Shown here: piece after piece, positions 8,011-15,975 of the stretch
Position numbering within the stretch: position 1 is the stretch's first letter
Layout: each line of letters starts with the position of its first letter
Assembly (NCBI GenBank): GCA_964430275.1
Contig: CAYSGF010000303.1
Span: 1-25,179 of the forward strand
Reading direction: 5' to 3'
Length of the DNA: 25,179 bases
From: DASTYK01 sp964430275
GTDB taxonomy: Bacteria > Gemmatimonadota > Gemmatimonadetes > Longimicrobiales > RSA9
The notes under the pieces: model-generated
Databases searched by the model: none
What the model was told of the DNA's origin: nothing
The model's input: only the letters and a program-made list of their open reading frames with translations
Program-made: the position numbers and the translations under genes

Positions 8011-8859
8011 ATGCGACGAGCGCACCTTCTCACTGTCCTCTGCGGCGTGCTCGCAGCCGGCGCGGTCGGCGTTGCCGCCGACGTGCTGCCGCGCCGCGCG
8101 TCGCACGAGCGCGCCTGGGTCGCCGAGCAGGCGCGCCTGCCGATCGTGCGCATGGACGGCGAACAGGCTCGCATCCGCAACATCCGCGACTTCCGCCATA
8201 GCGCGTCCGGTCCGCCGGAACAGCGGTGGATCGATGCGACATACGACATCGGCGCCGTCGAGCGCGTATGGTTCGCGCTCTCACCGTTCGCACCACGCGT
8301 GAAGGGCATCGCACACCCGTTCCTCTCCTTCGAGTTCGCTGACGGTCGCACCCTCGCCCTCTCCGTGGAAGCCCGAAAGGAAGTCGGCGAGTCGTACTCG
8401 CCACTGCGCGGACTCGCGCGCCGCTACGAGACGATGATCGTGATCGGCACGGAAGAGGACCTGCTCCCCCTGCGCGTGATCGCGTGGGACGATCCGCTCT
8501 ACCTCTTCCCCGTGCGGATCACGCGCGCACAGGCCCAGCACATTCTGCGACGCCTGCTCGTCCGCGCGCAGGAGATCGAGGCGTCACCGACCTGGTACAA
8601 CACGCTCACCAACAACTGCACGACGAACCTCATCGAGCCGATCAACGAGCTGGCCGAAACCGACCACCGGCTCGGCCCGCTCGTCGGCATCCTCCCTGGC
8701 TACTCCGTGGAAGCCGCGTGGGAGCGCGGCTGGATCGATTCGGACCGCAATCTCGAAGAGACGAAGCGCGCGCACTACGTCAATGATCGGATCCGCGCGG
8801 CCGTCGGGAAGAGCGACTTCTCGCGGGCGATACGGGCGGGAAGTCCAGCAGACGGCTGA
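8011..8859 (+). CDS. DUF4105 / Lnb N-terminal periplasmic domain protein
   Basis: 282 aa. An N-terminal signal-like segment (residues 1-23) is followed by a DUF4105 domain. The central part has AHPFLSFEFADGR (101-113) and the diagnostic WYNTLTNNCTTNLIEPIN (195-212). His102 and Cys203 are the conserved pair suggesting a cysteine-hydrolase-like fold. Proteins with this domain sit in the periplasm or at membranes; their biochemical role is not established. It lies 89 bases after the membrane-protein gene on the same strand. No clear Shine-Dalgarno precedes ATG 8011. A hairpin follows the stop. Confidence 0.85.
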   Translation: MRRAHLLTVLCGVLAAGAVGVAADVLPRRASHERAWVAEQARLPIVRMDGEQARIRNIRDFRHSASGPPEQRWIDATYDIGAVERVWFALSPFAPRVKGIAHPFLSFEFADGRTLALSVEARKEVGESYSPLRGLARRYETMIVIGTEEDLLPLRVIAWDDPLYLFPVRITRAQAQHILRRLLVRAQEIEASPTWYNTLTNNCTTNLIEPINELAETDHRLGPLVGILPGYSVEAAWERGWIDSDRNLEETKRAHYVNDRIRAAVGKSDFSRAIRAGSPADG

Positions 8860-8866
8860 ACCCGAG

Positions 8867-8887
8867 TCGCCCACGATCTTGTGGCGA
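8867..8887 (+). terminator. Hairpin after the DUF4105 gene
   Basis: TCGCCCAC-gatctt-GTGGCGA forms a 7-bp stem with one bulged C, eight bases after the stop. There is no following T-tract. It is probably a transcription end or mRNA-stabilising structure. Confidence 0.4.
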
Positions 8888-8919
8888 ACACTGCGCAGGC
8901 GGCCTCGGTACGCGGAAAT

Positions 8920-8939
8920 GTCGCAACTAAGTAGTCGGT
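8920..8939 (+). promoter_or_regulatory. Recurrent motif site C
   Basis: GTCGCAACTAAGTAGTCGGT lies in the 207-base gap between the DUF4105 gene and the small lipoprotein gene, about 130 bases upstream of the latter and pointing toward it. It matches site B with two single-base gaps. Confidence 0.35.
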
Positions 8940-9066
8940 TTCGACGCCATCATTGACTCCACTGCTTCCGGGAGCGATGTAGCGAAGCTGTTCGTGCCGC
9001 GCCGGGTTGCGAATCCGCGCGGTGCGGGCACGGTCGAATCATCATTTCCCCGGTAAAAGGGCCCGC

Positions 9067-9597
9067 ATGCGACGCATCACACCAGGCATCATCATGCTCA
9101 TCTCCGTCTCCGCCTGTTCCCCATCCGCCGCCCAGGACAACGCAGCCATCATCGCAAACGCGCTCGAAGCGGCGCCCGCTTCGATCTCCGAGCATGCGGC
9201 GGTCATGGACTGGTCTGGTACGACGCTGCGCGAGGGCACGAATGGCTGGGTCTGCTTTCCGGATCCGCCGAACATGGAAGCTGCGCCGATGTGCATGGAC
9301 GAGCCGTGGATGACCTGGGCGAATGCCTGGCAGAGCAAGACAGCTGTCGAGATCGACCGTCCCGGGATCGCGTACATGCTGATGGGCGATGCCGGCGCCA
9401 GCAACACCGATCCTCATGCGACCGGCGAGACGGCCGACAACGAGTGGGTCGTGTCCGGTCCGCATCTCATGCTCATCGTTCCGGACCCGGCCTCGCTTGC
9501 GGCCATCGGTACCGACCCGGCGCAGGGCGGTCCGTGGGTCATGTGGGACGGAACGCCCTACGCGCACGTCATGATTCCGGTGGCTGCCAAGCCCTGA
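9067..9597 (+). CDS. Small secreted lipoprotein of unknown function
   Basis: 176 aa. The N-terminus MRRITPGIIMLISVSAC has a lipobox VSAC (Cys17). The mature protein has a conserved-looking core: NGWVCFPDPP, APMCMDEPWMTWANAWQ, IAYMLMGDAGASNTDP, NEWVVSGPHLMLIVPDP and GGPWVMWDGTPYAHVMIPV. I recall similar uncharacterised secreted proteins in soil bacteria but no assigned function. The frame could begin at 9007, but the ATG at 9067 places a proper signal peptide first. Its TGA (9595-9597) directly abuts the stop of the convergent dehydrogenase subunit gene, leaving no intergenic terminator. Confidence 0.8.
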   Translation: MRRITPGIIMLISVSACSPSAAQDNAAIIANALEAAPASISEHAAVMDWSGTTLREGTNGWVCFPDPPNMEAAPMCMDEPWMTWANAWQSKTAVEIDRPGIAYMLMGDAGASNTDPHATGETADNEWVVSGPHLMLIVPDPASLAAIGTDPAQGGPWVMWDGTPYAHVMIPVAAKP

Positions 9598-10392
9598 TCA
9601 TGCGTGCGACGCCCAGATTCTCTCTCCGGGCGCGTGCTCGATGCACGGGTCGTAGCGGCCGGGCGTCTCCGCATAGCGCATGGCCTGGGTGTAGCCGATC
9701 TCCGAGGTGAAGTAGCCGAGGAGCGTGAGTTCCTTCATCATGCGGAAGTAGTGCGCAGGTGCGTCGGCGGTGATCTCCGGATCCAGAGTGGGGTCACCGC
9801 TGCGCGCATCCTCGGGCTCGTCGGCGACGACGTCTCCCGCTGAGCGCCGGCGCGCCGCTTCGCGCGCGTCCATGTGTGCTTTCTGCTCGCGATCGAGCTG
9901 CTCGAGCAGCGCCAGCCGCTGCTCCGGTGCAGCCGCCATGAATGCGACGCCGTGCAGTCGCTCGCATTCGTCGTTCAGCTGCCTCATGCCCGCCACGAAG
10001 ATCTGCTGGTCCTCCGGCGAATAAACGTCGTGCACCATGAGCGCCATGAACGGGCCGACCGCGGCCGCCCTGGCCCCCGGCGTATCCGTGTCGGGCAGGA
10101 TCGTGTCCGCCACCTCGTCGAGGAAGGCGACGTCCTCGGCGGTGAACAGCTCGCCGACCGGTGCATAACTGCGTGCCGCCCGGTCATCGGCGCATGCCAT
10201 CATCAGCCCGCTGCCGCCGACGAGTGTGATGCCGCCGAGCAGCACGGTCACGCGCTGGATCGCATCGCGGCGCGTGATCAGGGTGTCATCGCCTGTGGAC
10301 TCGTCACCGGACGCTCCTGCCTGCGGCGCATCCGCGCTCCGCGTTCCGCGCGTTGCCTCGATCAGGCGGCCCTCTCCGCTGTCTGCTGGCAT
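9598..10392 (-). CDS. Gluconate 2-dehydrogenase subunit 3 family protein (Tat signal)
   Basis: 264 aa. A long polar N-region precedes a twin-arginine signal: TRRDAIQRVTVLLGG (40-54) followed by a hydrophobic stretch ending in LMMAC (Cys67), so it is likely a Tat-exported lipoprotein. The mature part has the subunit-3 pattern FTAEDVAFLDEVADTILPDTDTPGARAA (83-110) and a C-terminal YFRMMKELTLLGYFTSEIGYTQAMRY (215-240). In this family subunit 3 is the small partner of a GMC flavoprotein and can carry it through the Tat system. It lies 14 bases after the GMC gene, with GAGG before the ATG at 10392. A charged insert at about 175-205 is variable. Confidence 0.9.
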   Translation of the reverse strand: MPADSGEGRLIEATRGTRSADAPQAGASGDESTGDDTLITRRDAIQRVTVLLGGITLVGGSGLMMACADDRAARSYAPVGELFTAEDVAFLDEVADTILPDTDTPGARAAAVGPFMALMVHDVYSPEDQQIFVAGMRQLNDECERLHGVAFMAAAPEQRLALLEQLDREQKAHMDAREAARRRSAGDVVADEPEDARSGDPTLDPEITADAPAHYFRMMKELTLLGYFTSEIGYTQAMRYAETPGRYDPCIEHAPGERIWASHA

Positions 10393-10406
10393 GTGCGTGC
10401 CTCGTG

Positions 10407-12095
10407 CTAGAGATTGCGGCGGTTCAGCTCGCTCACGGCGAAGTCCGCTGCGCGCGCGGTCAGCGCCATGTACGTCAGCGACGGGTTCTGGTTCGCAGCA
10501 GACGTCATGCAGGAGCCGTCGGTGACGAATACGTTCGGGCAGTCCCACACCTGGTTGTGCGCATTGAGCACGGAGGAGCGGCGATCGCGGCCCATGCGCG
10601 CCGTGCCCATCTCGTGGATGCCCATGCCCGGGAAGTACTCGTTGTCGTACGTGCGGACGTCCTGCACGCCGGTCGCCTCGAGCATCTCCGCCATGTCGTT
10701 CGCCATGTCCACGCGCATGAGTCGCTCGTTCTCGCCCGTCTCGCAGTCGATCGCGAGCACGGGCAGCCCCCACCGATCGGTCCTCGTGTGGTCTAGCGTG
10801 ATGCGGTTCGCGTGGCTGGGCAGCATCTCGCCGAATGCGGTCGCGCCGATCGTCCACTTGCCGGGCAGCGACATCTCGTCTTTGAACGCACCGCCCACGC
10901 CGAGCTCGGCGACGGCGCGGCCCCATCCTTCGCGACCGGCGCCGCCCTGGTAGCCGAAGCCGCGCAGGTACTCGCGCCGGTCACCGAACAGGTTGCGGTA
11001 GCGCGGGATGTAGAAGCCGTTCGGTCGCCGGCCGTAGTAGTAGCGGTGCTCCATGCCTTCGAGCGTGCCGGACGCGCCCACGCGGAAGTGATGGTCCATA
11101 AGGTTGTGGCCGAGCTGGCCGGAGCTGCTGCCCAGGCCGTCCGGCCACACGTCCGTGGCCGAGCGCATGAGCAGCCAGGTCGAGTTGAGCGTGGACGCGC
11201 ACAGGAAAATGACGCGCGCGTGGTAGTCCCTGATCTCCGCGGTGTTCGCATCCATCACGCGCACACCGGTCGCTCTGCCGAGGTCGCGGTCGTAGAGCAC
11301 TTCCGTGACGATCGCGAACGGCTGCAGGGTCAGGCGACCGGTCGCCACGGCCGGCGGCAGTGTCGAGGACTGCGTGCTGAAGTAGGAGCCGTACGGGCAG
11401 CCGAGCCAGCACGCATTGCGGTACTGGCACGGACTGCGTCCCGGCAGTGCACGCGTGAGGTTTGCGACGCGCCCCGGAATGATCCGGCGCCGTCCATCGA
11501 ACTGCCCTCGCAGCCGATCCGCAATCAGCTCCTCGCCGCAGTTGAGTGGCATGGCCGGCTGGAACTCGCCGTCCGGAAGCTGCGGCATGCCCTCGCGCGA
11601 GCCGGAGATGCCGGCGTGCCGCTCCACGTAGTCGTACCACGGCGCGATGTCCGCGTACCTGATCGGCCAGTCGGTGGCAATGCCGTCGCGGGCGTTCGCC
11701 TCGAAGTCGTAATCGCTCAGGCGGTAGCTCTGGCGTCCCCACATGAGCGAGCGTCCGCCCACGTGATAACCGCGGAACCAGTCGAAGCGCTTGATCTCGG
11801 TGTAGGGTGAGTCCCGGTCCGACGCCCACCAGTCGAGGTTCTTCTCGTTCAGCGGATAGTCGCGCTTCAGGACCGGGTATGCCTCTTCCATCGCGCGCGT
11901 CCGGCCGCCCCGGTGCGGATATTCCCAGGGCGCCTTGCGCGCATTCGTGTAGTCGGTGACGTGCTCGACGTTCTTGCCGCGCTCCAGCATCAGCACGCGC
12001 AGCCCCTTCTCCGTCAGCTCCTTCGCTGCCCAGCCGCCGGAAATGCCGGATCCGACGACGATGGCGTCATAGCTCTGCGTCCGCGACTGCATCAT
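10407..12095 (-). CDS. GMC-family FAD-dependent dehydrogenase, large subunit
   Basis: 562 aa. The FAD-binding Rossmann motif GSGISGGWAAKEL is at 15-27 with the ribose-binding Glu at 39. VGGRSLMWG (112-120) is the second flavin segment. The catalytic pair is His494 in HEMGTARMG and Asn537 in NQNPSLTYMALTARAA. Three Cys (223, 229, 233 in CQYRNACWLGC) are grouped as in related sugar dehydrogenases. These enzymes oxidise a hydroxyl of a sugar, glycoside or polyol and pass electrons to a cytochrome or quinone. There is no signal peptide, which fits co-export with subunit 3. ATGATG start: ATG 12095 overlaps the upstream TGA (ATGA), while ATG 12092 is better spaced from GGGAGGG. The exact substrate is unknown. 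Confidence 0.93.
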   Translation of the reverse strand: MMQSRTQSYDAIVVGSGISGGWAAKELTEKGLRVLMLERGKNVEHVTDYTNARKAPWEYPHRGGRTRAMEEAYPVLKRDYPLNEKNLDWWASDRDSPYTEIKRFDWFRGYHVGGRSLMWGRQSYRLSDYDFEANARDGIATDWPIRYADIAPWYDYVERHAGISGSREGMPQLPDGEFQPAMPLNCGEELIADRLRGQFDGRRRIIPGRVANLTRALPGRSPCQYRNACWLGCPYGSYFSTQSSTLPPAVATGRLTLQPFAIVTEVLYDRDLGRATGVRVMDANTAEIRDYHARVIFLCASTLNSTWLLMRSATDVWPDGLGSSSGQLGHNLMDHHFRVGASGTLEGMEHRYYYGRRPNGFYIPRYRNLFGDRREYLRGFGYQGGAGREGWGRAVAELGVGGAFKDEMSLPGKWTIGATAFGEMLPSHANRITLDHTRTDRWGLPVLAIDCETGENERLMRVDMANDMAEMLEATGVQDVRTYDNEYFPGMGIHEMGTARMGRDRRSSVLNAHNQVWDCPNVFVTDGSCMTSAANQNPSLTYMALTARAADFAVSELNRRNL

Positions 12096-13027
12096 CCCTC
12101 CCGAATGGAACGCGCCTGCACGCGACAGATCTCGACGGCCTCGGCGAGCGACATGAGCGGATCGCGCAACGGAATGAACTCCTGCGCAACGTGACCTTCG
12201 AAGCCGGTGTCGCTGATCGCCTGCATGATCGCGCGATAGTTCAGCTCCTGTGCCGCGTCGATCTCGTTGCGACCCGGAACACCGCCGGTGTGGTAGTGGC
12301 CGATGTACTCGTGATTGTCGCGGATCGTGCGGATCACATCACCTTCCATGATCTGCATGTGGTAGATGTCGTACAGCAGCCGGAAGCGCTCGGACCCGAG
12401 CCGGCGCGCGAGTGCCACGCCCCACGCCGTGTGGTCGCACTGGTAGTCCGCGTGGTCGACCTTCGAGTTCAGCAGCTCCATCATCACGGTCACACCCTGC
12501 CGCTCCGCCGCAGGCAGGATCTGCGTCAGCCCACGAATGCAGTTCTCCAGCCCCTCCTCGTCGTCGAGACCGTCCCGGTTGCCGGAAAAGCAGATGACGT
12601 TGGGCACTCCCGCCGCGGCCGCCTGCTCGATCAGCGTGCGATACTGCGACACGAGCCGCGCATGGTGCTCGACACGGTTGAACCCGTGCGTCAGTCGTGT
12701 GCGCGGGTCGCCGGGAGCGTTCCCCATGGCGCACGTGAGGCCGTATTGCTTCACGGTCGGCCAGTCCTCCGGATCGAGCAGCTCGACGGAGTGCAGTCCC
12801 AGCTGCCGTGCACTGCGCGCGAGCTCGTCGAGCGTGAGCGTCCGGTACGGCCAGCGGCACACGGAATGGCGGAAGGTGCCGACGACGAACGCGAAGGCGC
12901 GATCATCCCCGTGCAGCCGCTCGTCGCCCGGGCCCGCCGAGGCCGCCGTGGTCGGTACGGCCGCGGCACCGGCGAGGGCGGCACCGCCGAGGGCGGCGCC
13001 GGTCTGAAGGAAGTCCCTGCGCTTCAC
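12092..13027 (-). CDS. Tat-exported hydroxypyruvate-isomerase-like TIM-barrel protein
   Basis: 311 aa. GTG start at 13027 (GGGG upstream), giving KRRDFLQTGAALGGAALAG, a clear Tat signal. The rest is a xylose-isomerase-like TIM barrel of the hydroxypyruvate isomerase group: ELLDPEDWPTVKQYGLTCAMGN (82-103), NVICFSGNRDGLDDEEGLENC (144-163), MELLNSKVDH (183-192), LLYDIYHMQIMEGDVIRTI (218-236) and GHYHTGGVPGRNEID (243-257). Expected metal ligands are present: Glu184, Asp220, His246 and Glu283. Exported members of this family are usually not involved in cytoplasmic hydroxypyruvate metabolism; epimerase or lyase action on an oxidised sugar made by the adjacent GMC enzyme is plausible but inferred. 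Second gene of the four-gene operon. Confidence 0.88.
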   Translation of the reverse strand: MKRRDFLQTGAALGGAALAGAAAVPTTAASAGPGDERLHGDDRAFAFVVGTFRHSVCRWPYRTLTLDELARSARQLGLHSVELLDPEDWPTVKQYGLTCAMGNAPGDPRTRLTHGFNRVEHHARLVSQYRTLIEQAAAAGVPNVICFSGNRDGLDDEEGLENCIRGLTQILPAAERQGVTVMMELLNSKVDHADYQCDHTAWGVALARRLGSERFRLLYDIYHMQIMEGDVIRTIRDNHEYIGHYHTGGVPGRNEIDAAQELNYRAIMQAISDTGFEGHVAQEFIPLRDPLMSLAEAVEICRVQARSIREG

Positions 13028-13047
13028 GTGGATCCCCTTTCCGGCCA

Positions 13048-13064
13048 GGCCGGCTGCTCCGGCC
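13048..13064 (-). other. Intercistronic hairpin inside the dehydrogenase operon
   Basis: GGCCGG-ctgct-CCGGCC is a perfect 6-bp stem with a 5-base loop in the 58-base space between the two TIM-barrel genes. It could be an attenuator, or an mRNA-processing or stability element that sets different expression of the first gene and the rest. Confidence 0.4.
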
Positions 13065-13085
13065 GGAGGCGAGTTCGGAACCGGC

Positions 13086-13940
13086 TCAGAACGAGAGCTG
13101 CTGCAGGTGCTCCAAGCTGGCGCGGATGCTCTCGATCGGATCGGGCGGATTGTCGTGCTCGACGAAGTAGTGCGTGAGTCCCGCCTGCTGCGCCTGTGCG
13201 AAGATGCCTGCGAAGTCGATTTCGCCTTCACCGACCGTGACCATCTCCTGCGATCCCGCGACGTCCGCCATGTCCTTCACGTGGCAGAGAGGGAACCGGC
13301 CGGGGTGCGCGGCGAAGAGGGCGAGCGGGTCGCGTCCGCCCTTCACGGCCCAGAACAGGTCGAGCTCCATGTCGACGAGCGACGGATCCGTGCCGGTGAG
13401 CAGCACGTCGAAACCGGTGCCGCCATCGCTCAGCGAGGTGAACTCGAAATCGTGGTTGTGATAGGCGACGCGCATGCCCTCGTTGCGCGCAGCAGCGCCG
13501 AAACGGTTCAGGTCATCCGCCAGACGCTGGTAGCCATCGGCGCTCCGCTCATCGACATCGAGGAACGGCACGACCACCCACTGCTGGCCGAGCGTACGAG
13601 CCGTCGCGATAGTCCCCTCCGGCTGCTGCCGGATCGCGTCGACCGGATAATGTCCCGCCGGAGAGACGAGACCCGCTGCGTCCAGCGCGGACCGGAACTG
13701 CTCGGCCGAAAGGTCGAAAAGGCCCGCGGTCTCGACTTCGCCATAGCCGAGGCCCGCGACCTGGCGCAGCGTCCCAGCGGCGTCGCGTGCCATGGGCTCA
13801 CGCACCGTGTACAGCTGGACGCCGAGGCGATCGAACCGGCGGGCGGCCGTAGACGTATCCGTGTCCTCCCGGCATGCGCTCAGCCCGGGCGCCGCCAGTG
13901 CGGTCGCGGCAATCGTCGACAGAAAGTTGCGGCGATCCAA
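13086..13940 (-). CDS. Sugar phosphate isomerase/epimerase-type TIM-barrel lipoprotein
   Basis: 284 aa. It begins at TTG 13940: MDRRNFLSTIAATALAAPGL followed by SAC (Cys23), a twin-arginine signal with a lipobox. No in-frame ATG or GTG lies upstream of it. AAGGA sits very close upstream, so the ribosome site is poor. The body is an AP-endonuclease-2/xylose-isomerase-like TIM barrel: LGVQLYTVRE (39-48), GYGEVETAGLF (65-75), VAYHNHDFEF (158-167), MELDLFWAVKGG (191-202), CHVKDMAD (219-226) and YFVEHD (258-263). The conserved His, Asp and Glu positions fit a metal-dependent isomerase or lyase. It is the first gene of the operon with a second TIM barrel, the GMC dehydrogenase and subunit 3. The substrate is unknown. 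Confidence 0.87.
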   Translation of the reverse strand: MDRRNFLSTIAATALAAPGLSACREDTDTSTAARRFDRLGVQLYTVREPMARDAAGTLRQVAGLGYGEVETAGLFDLSAEQFRSALDAAGLVSPAGHYPVDAIRQQPEGTIATARTLGQQWVVVPFLDVDERSADGYQRLADDLNRFGAAARNEGMRVAYHNHDFEFTSLSDGGTGFDVLLTGTDPSLVDMELDLFWAVKGGRDPLALFAAHPGRFPLCHVKDMADVAGSQEMVTVGEGEIDFAGIFAQAQQAGLTHYFVEHDNPPDPIESIRASLEHLQQLSF

Positions 13941-14004
13941 TTCCTTGATGGTTCCGGCCTGGAATGCCGGTGTCGAGATGGATCAGGGCTGCGCGGCGGT
14001 GCCG

Positions 14005-14023
14005 TTGTCTAAGCTATGCGACG
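14005..14023 (-). promoter_or_regulatory. Recurrent motif site D (weak)
   Basis: On the minus strand, GTCGCATAGCTTAGACAAC lies about 65 bases upstream of the TIM-barrel/GMC operon and points toward it. It shares GTCGCA and CTTAG with site B but lacks GTAGT, so it is the weakest of the four. Confidence 0.22.
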
Positions 14024-14174
14024 TCGTGGCTGCCGCGTCAATGCCGGGTCGCCGGCCGCGGCAGGGCGAGTCGCTTCAAGCGCCGTAGTCGCCTCCTTCG
14101 GAGTCGGCCTTGCGTCGGCGAGTGCCCGCGCAAATCCTTGAGCGCACCTCCTGGCTCCCCCATCCGAGACTACC

Positions 14175-15878
14175 ATGCGCCACTTCCAGGTCCTGGCCGG
14201 ATCGGGCGCCGCGCCGGCGCTGCTGCTGCCGCTGCTTGCCGGGTTCACGGCCGCATGCTCCCCTGTCGACGGCGCCGCTGCAGGCGCTCGCGCTGACGAG
14301 CGCCCCAACATCGTCCTGCTCGTGGCCGATGACCTCGGGTATGCGGATCTAGGCGCGTACGGCAGCGACATTCGCACTCCCAACATCGACCGGCTCGCCG
14401 CGGAAGGGATTCTCTTCACGAGATTTCATACCGCACCGATGTGCGCGCCCACGCGCGCCATGCTGCTGACCGGCAACAACAACCACGTCGCGGGGATGGG
14501 ACAGCAGAGTCCGGGGCCGGCGCTCGCCTCGGTTCCAGGCTACGAAGGTTACCTCTCGGATCGCGTCGCACCGTTCCCGCGGCTCCTGCGCGAGACGGGC
14601 TACCACACGTACAGCACCGGCAAGTGGCACCTCGGGAACACGCGTGAGCAGAGTCCGCTCGCGGCCGGCTTCGAGCGCTCCTACCAGCTCACGCACGGCG
14701 CTGCGAACCACTTCAACAGCGTCGGCTTCTTCGAGGGCGGATCGCTCTACCGCGAGGACGGCGAGGAGGTGGAGTATCCGGCGGGAACGTACACGACGGA
14801 GCTGTTCACGGATCGGCTGATCGGCTTCATCGACTCGCAGATCGAGGATGGGCGCCCCTTCTTCGCCTTCGCCGCCTACACATCGCCGCACTGGCCGTTG
14901 CAGGTGCCCGACGAATGGCTGGATCGTTATCGCGGCCGGTATGACGAGGGCTACGACGTGCTGAGGGAACGGAACTTCGAGCGATTGAAGGCGAAGGGGA
15001 TCGTGCCGCCGGAATCCACACTGCCCCCACGCAACGACGCCATCACGCCGTGGGATGATCTCGACGCGCCCGAGCAACGCATCGAGGCGCGCAAGATGGA
15101 GCTGTACGCCGCCATGGTCGAGAACCTCGACCACCATGTCGGACGGCTGGTCGATTACCTGAAGCAGGAGGGCGTTTATGACAACACGCTGATCGTCTTC
15201 ATGTCCGACAACGGCGCTGCCGGATCGGAGGACTTCTATGCTACGGGTCCATTCGTGGACTATGTCCAGGCGCATTACGACAACTCGTACGAGAACATGG
15301 GGAGGCCGGGCTCGTGGATCTCGTACGGCGCGCCGTGGGCCGAGGCCGGCTCGGCACCATTCAGCCGCTACAAGACCTACACGCGCCAGGGCGGCATCGC
15401 GGCACAGATGATCGTGGCCGGACCGGGCGTGGCGGCGCGCGGTGCCATCAGCCATGCCTACGCCACCGTCATGGACCTGGCCCCGACGTTTCTCGAGATC
15501 GCCGGCGCGACCTACCCGAAGGATGGCTCCGTGCGACCCATGGAGGGGGAGAGCATGCAGGCGCTGCTCGCAGGAACTACATCGGAGGTCCATGGTCCCG
15601 ACTACGTCACGACGCTCTTCCACGCGGGACGCGCATTCGTCCGCCGCGGCAACTGGAAGCTCACGACGCTCGAACCCCCGTTCGACGAGGCCGCCTTCGA
15701 GCTGTTCGATCTCGATGCAGATCCCGGGGAGACCACCAACCTGGCGGAGACGCACCCTGAAGTTTTCCGGGAGATGCTCGAGCTGTGGCACACGGAACGC
15801 GCGCGGCTGGGAATCGTCCTGCCGCGCGAGATCCGGGCTGCACGCGGAACACAGTCAGGGGCAGACCCCGATCCCTGA
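14175..15878 (+). CDS. Arylsulfatase-type sulfatase lipoprotein
   Basis: 567 aa. Signal peptide with lipobox TAAC (Cys28). Sulfatase signatures are RPNIVLLVADDLGYADLG (43-60), the active-site CAPTRAMLLTG with Cys90 (the C-x-P-x-R motif converted to formylglycine), GKWHLG (149-154), SPHWPLQVP (237-245) and MSDNGA (343-348). It therefore needs a formylglycine-generating enzyme, which is not encoded in this window. Residue order resembles the Pseudomonas-type arylsulfatases (CxPTRAMLLTG). It is exported to the periplasm and hydrolyses sulfate esters; the substrate cannot be read from sequence. It diverges from the GMC/TIM-barrel operon, with 234 bases between them, suggesting joint use of a sulfated carbohydrate. 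No clear ribosome site precedes ATG 14175. Confidence 0.92.
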   Translation: MRHFQVLAGSGAAPALLLPLLAGFTAACSPVDGAAAGARADERPNIVLLVADDLGYADLGAYGSDIRTPNIDRLAAEGILFTRFHTAPMCAPTRAMLLTGNNNHVAGMGQQSPGPALASVPGYEGYLSDRVAPFPRLLRETGYHTYSTGKWHLGNTREQSPLAAGFERSYQLTHGAANHFNSVGFFEGGSLYREDGEEVEYPAGTYTTELFTDRLIGFIDSQIEDGRPFFAFAAYTSPHWPLQVPDEWLDRYRGRYDEGYDVLRERNFERLKAKGIVPPESTLPPRNDAITPWDDLDAPEQRIEARKMELYAAMVENLDHHVGRLVDYLKQEGVYDNTLIVFMSDNGAAGSEDFYATGPFVDYVQAHYDNSYENMGRPGSWISYGAPWAEAGSAPFSRYKTYTRQGGIAAQMIVAGPGVAARGAISHAYATVMDLAPTFLEIAGATYPKDGSVRPMEGESMQALLAGTTSEVHGPDYVTTLFHAGRAFVRRGNWKLTTLEPPFDEAAFELFDLDADPGETTNLAETHPEVFREMLELWHTERARLGIVLPREIRAARGTQSGADPDP

Positions 15879-15975
15879 GCCGAAAGGCGCACGTCGGCCA
15901 GTCCTGCCCGGCGCAGCTGCTAGAACGAAAGTTGCATTTCCTCCGGGGGACGAATGCTTCTCCCCCAACGGTGCA

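Noticed and set aside
10393..10926. Extension of the subunit 3 frame into the GMC gene
   Set aside because: It is Arg/His/Gly-rich shadow translation; the start at 10392 follows the GMC stop with a normal spacing.
15879..15898. Hairpin GCCGA/TCGGC after the sulfatase stop
   Set aside because: A 5-bp stem with a 10-base loop and no T-tract is too weak to call in GC-rich DNA.
15442..15975. Extension of the RsbQ-like frame back into the sulfatase gene
   Set aside because: The added residues are a shadow of the sulfatase in another frame; the RsbQ N-terminus matches from ATG 15976.
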